From Bacteroidales bacterium (GTDB taxonomy: Bacteria; Bacteroidota; Bacteroidia; Bacteroidales; Prolixibacteraceae), in assembly GCA_012719495.1 (NCBI GenBank), contig JAAYAG010000064.1, positions 1-44,416 of the forward strand: DNA of 44,416 bases, written 5' to 3'. The position numbers and the translations under genes were made by a program. The first letter of the stretch is position 1. Every line of letters begins with the position of its first letter. Of the stretch, positions 8,659 to 13,811 are shown in pieces. The notes below the pieces were generated by a model, which had not been told where the DNA came from, ran no database searches, and was given only the letters and a program-made list of their open reading frames with translations.

Positions 8659-9399
8659 ATGAAAAGGAGTACGGTTATAGTTACTGGAGCTGCCAGGGGC
8701 ATTGGAAAGTCGGTTGCTCAATATTTTGCGTCAAAGGATTTTAATGTTGTTGTTGCCGATAATAAAAAGAACGAAGGGATATCGACTACTGAGTATTTGC
8801 GTGATCTGGGTTACGAGGCAATTTTTGTCAAAACGGATGTTTCTTTGTTGCCCGAATTGGAAAACCTGATGAGAGAAACGATAGGTGCCTATGGTTCTAT
8901 CGATGTCCTGATCAATAATGCCGGGCTTTCTGAGTTTTATGACCCTCTTGAAATCAGTATGGAAAAATGGAACCGGGTACTTTCGACCAATTTACAAGGG
9001 GTATTTTTTGCTTCGCGTGAAGCGGTGAAATTTATGAAAGAAACCGGAGGTGGATCAATTGTGAACATTGCTTCGACACGGGCACTGATGTCGGAACCGA
9101 ACAGCGAGGCTTATGCCGCATCGAAAGGGGGGATTTTGGGGTTGACCCATGCTATGGCGGCTTCATTCGCAAAGTATAAAGTTACTGTTAATGCAATTTT
9201 GCCCGGCTGGATTGAAACCGTCGATTACAACGCATTAAAGCCAAGCGATCATTCGCAGCACCTATCGGGTCGGGTAGGAAAACCCGACGATATTGCCAGG
9301 GCTTGCTTTTTTCTTTCTTCCCCGGAGAATAATTTTATTACAGGAACGCAGCTAGTGGTTGACGGGGGCATGACCCGCAAAATGATTTATGAAGAGTAA
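8659..9399 (+). CDS. Short-chain dehydrogenase/reductase (SDR family)
   Basis: 246-residue classical SDR. The NAD(P)-binding motif VTGAARGIGKSVA is at residues 7-19, the NNAG motif near 85, the catalytic serine in NIAST and the YAASK tetrad (Tyr and Lys) near 153-157. The usual C-terminal DGGMTRK follows. An Asp after the second strand (VVADNKK) favours NAD over NADP. Substrate cannot be read from the sequence. It is a single gene on the plus strand, divergent from mutS and convergent with the CrtI-like flavoprotein, with a hairpin and T-rich tract between the two stops. Confidence 0.92.
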   Translation: MKRSTVIVTGAARGIGKSVAQYFASKDFNVVVADNKKNEGISTTEYLRDLGYEAIFVKTDVSLLPELENLMRETIGAYGSIDVLINNAGLSEFYDPLEISMEKWNRVLSTNLQGVFFASREAVKFMKETGGGSIVNIASTRALMSEPNSEAYAASKGGILGLTHAMAASFAKYKVTVNAILPGWIETVDYNALKPSDHSQHLSGRVGKPDDIARACFFLSSPENNFITGTQLVVDGGMTRKMIYEE

Positions 9400-9403
9400 T
9401 AAC

Positions 9404-9445
9404 CTGATTTCAAATTTATTTTTGATTTCAGACTGCTTTTATTTT
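9404..9445 (+). terminator. Probable terminator after the SDR gene
   Basis: CTGA (9404-9407) and CTAG-opposed TCAG (9428-9431) open an AT-rich stem that continues, after a 2-nt mismatch, with TCAAA opposite TTTGA. A long T-rich tract follows. It lies between convergent stop codons. Confidence 0.4.
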
Positions 9446-9447
9446 TT

Positions 9448-10935
9448 TTATTTTACCACAAACTTCTGTTTCTCTTTTTTGCAAATCAACATCACCGAAA
9501 ATTTTCCGGTTTGTGCAGCGGGTGGAAGTCCTCCGCCCGGAGATAACCATTGTCCGGCCATGTAAAAATTTTGCAGCTTTGGCAAGGTCATTTTCAGCGA
9601 CTTCATCATGTTTTCCTTGGTTGGCATAAACCCTTCGTAAGCACCATCTTTTACACCGGTGTACCGAACATCGGTTTTTGGAGTGGCGATATCGATTACT
9701 TCAATAAATTCCGATATGCCCGGATAAACCATTTCAAGTTTCTCGATGGCATCTTTTTCAATCTGAATTTTTTCTTTCTGATAGGCTTCGCCATCAATAT
9801 TTTTCCAGAGTTCCCATGGACTTTCGTATCGCATTACGATGGCGGTTTTCCCTTCTGGCGCCATAGTTGAATCAAAAGCATAATTCATGACCGAGAAACC
9901 GGCATCAAGTTTTGTCTGGCCAATACTTAGATCTGTATTGTGAACAATTAGGTTAGGTGCTTCAAATTCAACGTGCTTGTTGATTCCAAACGATACCTGT
10001 ACCAGCGGTGTAAACAACTCCCAATTCTTATAGGCGTGATCAATCTCTTTTGAAACATATTTACCTTCCAGCATTTTGTAGATGGTAGAATAGCCATCGG
10101 CTGCGCCAATTACATAATCGGCAGCTATTTTTGTGCCATCGGTAAGGATTACCCCTTTGGCCTTATTATTTTCAACAATGATTTTTTCTACCCGTTTTTT
10201 ATAGGTGATTTTTCCGCCAAGTTTTTCAAATTTTCCTACCATGCGCTGGGCAAAAGGATAGGAACCACCCTTGATGTAGCCGGCGTTTTTCTGATGGAAC
10301 CAACCCAGCATAAAGATAAAAGCCAGCGCAGAAAAATTACTGCCGCCATACATTCCATACAGAACAGACTTCAGCTTTTCGTTTTTCAGTTTTAATGTGT
10401 CGAAATAATCTTCACAGCTTAGGCGTCCGAATTTACGAACGACATTCAATATCGGCATCATTTTGGGCAGTATGGTGATGTACTCAATTAGGCTTCGGAA
10501 CTCAGGAGGAGTTGCAAATGGCTCTAGCAATGCACTTTTGCGCATGTCGTTGCACATTTTGCGGATCGAAGCCTCGTCTTCGGGGGCAAATTCAACAAGG
10601 TACTTTTCCCAACGGTCGATGTTGGAGTAGATAATGAATTCGTTTCCATCTTTATCTAAAATGCGCGAATGGATTTCGTGGTTGATTACCTCGGTTTGAT
10701 TGTTCAGCACGTTCGTTTCTTTCCAGATTTCGTGAAAAGCCCCGTGCGATGTCCCTACCAGCCAGTGCAAACAGTAATCGAAACGGTATTTCTTTCGGTC
10801 CCAGGCAGTACACTGGCCGCCGGCAACTGAGTGCATTTCAATAATTTCGGTATCGAAGCCATTCATGGCAGCATATATACCTGCCGACAAGCCGGCAACA
10901 CCGCCGCCTATGATTACGATTTTCTTTTGAGTCAT
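9448..10935 (-). CDS. FAD-dependent oxidoreductase of the phytoene desaturase (CrtI) family
   Basis: About 495 residues. The N-terminus KKIVIIGGGVAGLSAGIYAA is a dinucleotide-binding fold, followed by the acidic strand end ETEIIE-type (here TEIIEMH) and the GGQC turn. The C-terminus has the family signature MAGQWLSPGGGLPPAAQTGK, which completes the FAD site. The family oxidises or isomerises polyene and retinoid-like substrates, but many Bacteroidota members have no assigned substrate and no carotenoid genes are nearby. I start at the ATG at 10935: the longer frame begins with TTG at 10968 and adds a basic tail unlike the family, and a TATGTTTG -7 box at 10979-10986 fits the shorter form. Confidence 0.88.
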   Translation of the reverse strand: MTQKKIVIIGGGVAGLSAGIYAAMNGFDTEIIEMHSVAGGQCTAWDRKKYRFDYCLHWLVGTSHGAFHEIWKETNVLNNQTEVINHEIHSRILDKDGNEFIIYSNIDRWEKYLVEFAPEDEASIRKMCNDMRKSALLEPFATPPEFRSLIEYITILPKMMPILNVVRKFGRLSCEDYFDTLKLKNEKLKSVLYGMYGGSNFSALAFIFMLGWFHQKNAGYIKGGSYPFAQRMVGKFEKLGGKITYKKRVEKIIVENNKAKGVILTDGTKIAADYVIGAADGYSTIYKMLEGKYVSKEIDHAYKNWELFTPLVQVSFGINKHVEFEAPNLIVHNTDLSIGQTKLDAGFSVMNYAFDSTMAPEGKTAIVMRYESPWELWKNIDGEAYQKEKIQIEKDAIEKLEMVYPGISEFIEVIDIATPKTDVRYTGVKDGAYEGFMPTKENMMKSLKMTLPKLQNFYMAGQWLSPGGGLPPAAQTGKFSVMLICKKEKQKFVVK

Positions 10936-10978
10936 TGGTTGAATCTTTTGGTTTTTGAACTTGAACAAGAATTTTCGG

Positions 10979-10986
10979 CAAACATA
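10979..10986 (-). promoter_or_regulatory. -7 box for the CrtI-like flavoprotein
   Basis: The minus strand reads TATGTTTG, matching TAnnTTTG. It gives a leader of about 35 nt to the ATG at 10935 and argues against the TTG start at 10968. Confidence 0.45.
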
Positions 10987-11023
10987 AGAGAAACAGTTTG
11001 CTAACGATAAATAAAAAGTGTTA

Positions 11024-11205
11024 ATGTCCGAAAAAAATGGGATGAACGGAAGTAAAATAGCGGTGAAAATATTTGAAAGGCTATTTAGAATTCGATGACT
11101 GATTGCCTGAAAGTCCGAAGGTTAAAGAGGTAAACAATAAGGATGCTGATGGTAAGAAAGATCAGATAGAGGTATGTTTATGGATTATTTACCAGTATCT
11201 TTGAA
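11024..11205 (+). other. Unrecognised short coding debris
   Basis: A 24-codon frame from ATG 11024 ends at TGA 11098. The next reading frame, open from 11103, encodes a charged stretch (PESPKVKEVNNKDADGKK) and then LWIIYQYL before a stop near 11205. Neither is long enough to be called a gene. Together with the toxin-antitoxin relic that follows, they suggest decayed sequence. I see no recognisable family. Confidence 0.25.
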
Positions 11206-11223
11206 GAAATAGATTTTAGAAAT

Positions 11224-11316
11224 GTGGAGCTGACAATTAATATAAAAGGACAAAAAAATATAACTTCTTTTCTGAACCTGATTCGGGAAATTGACTATGT
11301 GGTCATATCGTCTTGA
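11224..11316 (+). pseudogene. Short antitoxin-like ORF, likely relic
   Basis: A frame beginning GTG at 11224 (open further upstream but without ATG) encodes about 30 residues, NVELTINIKGQKNITSF then LNLIREIDYVVISS. This resembles the short beta-alpha antitoxins that precede RelE/ParE toxin genes in Bacteroidota (beta strand, helix LLxLLxxLxYVE). Its last 20 nt overlap the start of the toxin-like stub. Identification is by resemblance only; the expected ATG start is missing. Confidence 0.4.
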
Positions 11317-11374
11317 GATTTCTGAAGAGGCTGAAACGAATTTGATGAGAGCAAATAAACAACTCCGATTATAA
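11297..11374 (+). pseudogene. RelE/ParE-type toxin N-terminal stub
   Basis: From ATG 11297 the frame reads MWSYRLEISEEAETNLM and stops after 25 codons. The opening Y-x-L/V-x-I-S-E-E-A-E is the typical first strand and helix of RelE/ParE-superfamily toxins, which normally run for about 95-100 residues. Everything after the first helix is missing, so this is a truncated toxin gene. It overlaps the antitoxin-like frame by 20 nt, as in an authentic pair. The KilA-N gene begins 12 bp after its stop. Confidence 0.45.
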
Positions 11375-11386
11375 AAAGTATTCATT

Positions 11387-12193
11387 ATGGCAAAAATTAC
11401 TGTGAAAAATACCGACGTTGTAGTAATATCTCTAAATGACACTGATTACATATCGCTTACAGACATTGCCAAACACAAAACCGATGATTCGAGTGCCGTA
11501 ATCGGAAACTGGATGCGAAACCGCAACACATTAGAGTTTTTAGGTATCTGGGAAACACTTTACAATACCAATTTTAAACCCCTCGAATTCGAGGGGTTTA
11601 AAAAAGAAGCAGGATTGAATGCGTTTACTATGTCGCCATTGAAATGGATAAATTCAACTGGTGCAGTTGGTATTGTCGTAAAGTCGGGACGTTACGGAGG
11701 TACTTTTGCCCACAAAGATATTGCCTTTAAATTTGCAAGTTGGATATCGGTTGAGTTCGAATTGTATATTGTAAAAGAATTTCAACGACTTAAAGAGGAA
11801 GAACAAAAGAAACTTGGATGGACAGCAAAGCGGGAGCTGGCTAAATTGAATTACCACATTCATACCGATGCCATTAAGCAAAATCTCATACCGCAGGAGC
11901 TTTCTGTAGCACAAACAACAATAATATATGCCAATGAAGCCGACGTGTTGAATGTTGCCTTGTTTGGGATAACTGCCAAACAATGGAGAGATGTAAATCC
12001 CGATCTAATAGGAAACATTCGTGATTATGCCACAATAAACGAATTAATTTGCTTATCGAATATGGAAAACCTGAATGCGTTGTTTATCAACGAACAGATG
12101 TCTCAAAAAGAACGATTGATAAAACTGAATCAAATAGCCATACAGCAAATGAGAATTTTACAAGATGTTGAAAGCCGAAGATTGTTGAAATAA
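11387..12193 (+). CDS. KilA-N domain-containing protein
   Basis: 268 residues. The N-terminal half (about 10-150) is a KilA-N domain: an ISLTDIAK opening, the NWMRNRNTLEFLGIWE helix, MSPLKWI, GRYGGTFAHKDIAFKFASWI, and a helix ending YIVKEFQRLKE. The C-terminal half (about 165-265) is the helical domain often attached to it, with ALFGITAKQWR and a terminal QMRILQDVESRRL. KilA-N domains bind DNA and are common in phages and in mobile islands of Bacteroidota; the cellular role is not established. The gene is 12 bp upstream of a frameshifted higA and just after a toxin relic. Its coding sequence contains a perfect 32-bp palindrome (11572-11603). Confidence 0.85.
   Translation: MAKITVKNTDVVVISLNDTDYISLTDIAKHKTDDSSAVIGNWMRNRNTLEFLGIWETLYNTNFKPLEFEGFKKEAGLNAFTMSPLKWINSTGAVGIVVKSGRYGGTFAHKDIAFKFASWISVEFELYIVKEFQRLKEEEQKKLGWTAKRELAKLNYHIHTDAIKQNLIPQELSVAQTTIIYANEADVLNVALFGITAKQWRDVNPDLIGNIRDYATINELICLSNMENLNALFINEQMSQKERLIKLNQIAIQQMRILQDVESRRLLK
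11572..11603. repeat. Perfect 32-bp palindrome inside the KilA-N gene
   Basis: The left half TTTTAAACCCCTCGAA is followed directly by its exact reverse complement, centred on a GAATTC between 11587 and 11588. All 16 base pairs match and there is no spacer. It encodes the FKPLEFEGFK segment of the KilA-N domain, which limits how freely it could have arisen. It could be an operator for the protein's own DNA-binding domain or a cruciform/hairpin, or it could be chance favoured by the peptide sequence. Confidence 0.9.
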
Positions 12194-12205
12194 AAAGGAC
12201 TAATT

Positions 12206-12504
12206 ATGGAAACTTTAGCAAATGTGCATCCCGGAGAGATTCTTTTAGAAGAATTTTTAAAGCCGATGAATATTTCTGCCTATAAGCTATCGAAGGATAT
12301 TGGGATTCCGCAAACAAGGACTTCTGCCATAATTAAAGGGAATCGGGGCATTACTGCTGATACTGCACTTCGACTTAGTATTTTTTTGGAACTACTGCGA
12401 AATTTTGGATGGGATTGCAGGATGATTTCGATTTGGAAGAAGCGTTAAAAAATAAACAGGCTGAATTAAACCAGATAAAGAAAGTTGACAATGATGCAGC
12501 CTGA
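12206..12504 (+). pseudogene. higA: HigA-family antitoxin gene broken by a 1-bp frameshift
   Basis: The frame from ATG 12206 encodes a HigA/VapI-type XRE helix-turn-helix: HPGEILLEEFLKPMNIS, YKLSKDIGIPQTRTSAI, KGNRGITADTALRLS. At the T7 run 12381-12387 the expected continuation FFGTTAKFWMGLQDDFDLEEAL appears only in the next frame and runs to TGA 12502-12504. One extra T (or one base before the run) would join both parts into a normal-length antitoxin of about 100 residues. As given, translation ends at 12448 with a scrambled tail of about 20 residues. Options are a pseudogene, a phase-variable homopolymer or a sequencing error. No higB toxin is adjacent; the KilA-N gene occupies the upstream position. 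Confidence 0.8.
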
Positions 12505-12540
12505 TAGAGAATAATATGGCTACAAATTTTTCTGTTAAAA

Positions 12541-12597
12541 CTATTCTTCAAAATCCAATCTTTTGCATTGTTCAACTGTGAAAATAATTTCATTCAT
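12541..12597 (-). pseudogene. Possible stub of a second hicB-like antitoxin
   Basis: On the minus strand an 18-codon frame reads MNEIIFTVEQCKRLDFEE and stops. Its first ten residues match the start of the intact HicB 1 kb away (MNEIIFIVEE) except at two positions, and the DNA agrees at about 23 of 30 bases there. The rest has lost the GGFEAKALG core. It may be decayed HicB DNA, but the stretch is short. Confidence 0.3.
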
Positions 12598-12603
12598 AGC
12601 TCT

Positions 12604-13170
12604 TTATGGGAGAACAATTCCAACATTTACGATTCCCTTTGATCCAAATCCCAACCCAATTTTCCATTCATATTCTTTGCCAAAATTAAATTCAATGGTT
12701 TGAATATGAAAAGCGGGAACTTTTATCAATGTCCGTTTATCATTCTGATTTTCCCACAAGAAAAGCAGCTGACCTCCAATAGAAACACCGGAGTATATTT
12801 TCATTTTGCCGGAACTCCAGCAATAGTTACCACCAAATAATAGACCTGAATTCAGGCAATTTGTTGTATAAGTTTGCTGTGTTGCTATCTCTTTTGATTT
12901 AACTCTCATGAACCCGCTAAAACTTTCTATCATAAATGAAAACCTGTTTTGCGTGAATTTACGTGAAACAATAAAATTCCCGATTGGTAGAAAACCATCA
13001 AGTTGATATGGATTTGCCGGTTTTATGCCATCGATAATCGCTTTCGCAAACACTTGTTCAACAGGGATTAACCCAAAAGACAACTGCCATTCTTTTTTAT
13101 CTCGTGCAAATGAGGGAATTGAAAGAGCACAAGCAAACAAAATTGTTAGAATCCATTTTTGGTTCATCAT
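12604..13170 (-). CDS. Exported protein of unknown function, barrel-like
   Basis: 188 residues with a signal peptide (1-22, ending PSFA). The chain is rich in alternating hydrophobic/polar strands with Gly and aromatic residues (GLLFGGNYCW, YSGVSIGGQLLFLW, WKIGLGFGSKGIVNVGIVLP), suggesting a small outer-membrane or periplasmic beta structure. Two ATG codons lie side by side at the start. It stands between the broken higA and the hydrogenase-end relic. I recognise no family. Confidence 0.65.
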   Translation of the reverse strand: MMNQKWILTILFACALSIPSFARDKKEWQLSFGLIPVEQVFAKAIIDGIKPANPYQLDGFLPIGNFIVSRKFTQNRFSFMIESFSGFMRVKSKEIATQQTYTTNCLNSGLLFGGNYCWSSGKMKIYSGVSIGGQLLFLWENQNDKRTLIKVPAFHIQTIEFNFGKEYEWKIGLGFGSKGIVNVGIVLP

Positions 13171-13192
13171 TTTTTATTTAAACATAGAATAT

Positions 13193-13276
13193 CTACTTCA
13201 CATCTATCGCCCCTTCAGGGCAAGCAATTACACAACTATCGCACTTAATACAAAGTTTCTGGTTGATTTCGTGTTT
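13193..13276 (-). pseudogene. Detached 3' end of a HydB-type gene (ferredoxin tail relic)
   Basis: The minus strand encodes KHEINQKLCIKCDSCVIAC then PEGAIDVK and a TAG stop. This is a second copy of the last 27 codons of the intact flavoprotein gene ending at 13812, about 84% identical in DNA over 75 bp. It includes a full CxxCxxCxxxCP iron-sulfur motif, with the canonical proline where the intact gene has threonine. Homology ends at the hicA stop codon (13275-13277). There is no upstream part of the gene, so it cannot be expressed as such. It marks a past duplication, insertion or recombination at this gene end. Confidence 0.85.
13211..13220. repeat. 10-bp repeat CCCTTCAGGG, copy 1
   Basis: Identical to 13767-13776. 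The two copies bracket the hicBA genes. The sequence is itself nearly symmetric. In the intact flavoprotein gene the matching positions read CCCTTCCGTG, so the repeat is not simply a conserved coding stretch. Confidence 0.45.
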
Positions 13277-13517
13277 AAAAAATCTTTTCGATTATCTCTT
13301 CTTTTGAAAATTGGAAGTGGATAGCTATATCATTGAGGATGTTTGACAATGTTCCTATTCGGATCGGATTATGGTTAGGGATGGTTATATGGTGTTCTCC
13401 ATTTTCCAACGTTGATAAACGGATATGGCTTCCAACCTGTCTGGTGACACTATACCCCAATTGGCTAAGAGCCTTTACAAGCTCTTGACCTGAAATATCC
13501 CGGGGTATCCGTTTCAT
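13275..13517 (-). CDS. hicA: HicA-family toxin (mRNA interferase)
   Basis: 80 residues, normal for HicA. The double-stranded-RNA-binding-like fold shows the family features SGQELVKALSQLGYSVTRQ, the catalytic histidine in GSHIRLS, and the HxHxPIRIGTLSNIL segment (here PNHNPIRIGTLSNIL) that precedes the last helix. HicA toxins cleave mRNA and tmRNA and are neutralised by HicB. The start overlaps the hicB stop in an ATGA junction, so the two are translationally coupled, antitoxin first. Its stop codon sits exactly at the border of the ferredoxin-tail relic. Confidence 0.88.
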   Translation of the reverse strand: MKRIPRDISGQELVKALSQLGYSVTRQVGSHIRLSTLENGEHHITIPNHNPIRIGTLSNILNDIAIHFQFSKEEIIEKIF

Positions 13518-13717
13518 GCAGCAAATACCTCTTCTTTAATATAGTGCAACCTGACAATAGTAGGGGCATTCACCTCAAAGTGGCAATGAATGGCTTCCCG
13601 GATGTTCTGTTTTAATTCTTCAATCGTATCGGCTTCAGTAAATATGGAATGACCAAGTGCTTTTGCTTCAAAGCCACCTTCAGCAGACTCTTCTACAATG
13701 AAAATAATCTCGTTCAT
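13514..13717 (-). CDS. hicB: HicB-family antitoxin, short form
   Basis: 67 residues with the partial RNase H-like HicB fold: MNEIIFIVEESAEGGFEAKALG, then IFTEADTIEELKQNIREAIHCHFE. The separate C-terminal DNA-binding domain of longer HicB proteins is absent, so autoregulation would need another factor or direct binding of the complex. It precedes hicA with a 4-bp overlap. A TAACTTTG -7 box lies 17 bp upstream. Confidence 0.85.
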   Translation of the reverse strand: MNEIIFIVEESAEGGFEAKALGHSIFTEADTIEELKQNIREAIHCHFEVNAPTIVRLHYIKEEVFAA

Positions 13718-13733
13718 GATCCTTTCTTTTTCA

Positions 13734-13741
13734 CAAAGTTA
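13734..13741 (-). promoter_or_regulatory. -7 box for hicBA
   Basis: The minus strand reads TAACTTTG (TAnnTTTG). The predicted transcript would have a leader of only about 10 nt before the hicB ATG. Confidence 0.4.
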
Positions 13742-13766
13742 CAAAATAATTGATACTATTTAATTT

Positions 13767-13776
13767 CCCTTCAGGG
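13767..13776. repeat. 10-bp repeat CCCTTCAGGG, copy 2
   Basis: Identical to 13211-13220 on the far side of hicBA. Here it is the centre of a small hairpin, TTTCCC/GGGAAA with a TTCA loop, in the gap between the flavoprotein stop and hicB. No T run follows on the minus strand, so a terminator role is doubtful. Confidence 0.4.
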
Positions 13777-13811
13777 AAACGTAGTTCAGTGCTAGCTAAT
13801 TTAGGGGTGCT

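Noticed and set aside
11185-11442. Minus-strand frame of 85 codons over the toxin relic and the KilA-N start
   Set aside because: The plus-strand frames have recognisable protein sequence; this one has none and would oppose the KilA-N start.
11387-12193. Prophage call based on the KilA-N domain
   Set aside because: No integrase, terminase, capsid, portal or lysis gene is present nearby, and KilA-N also occurs outside phages.
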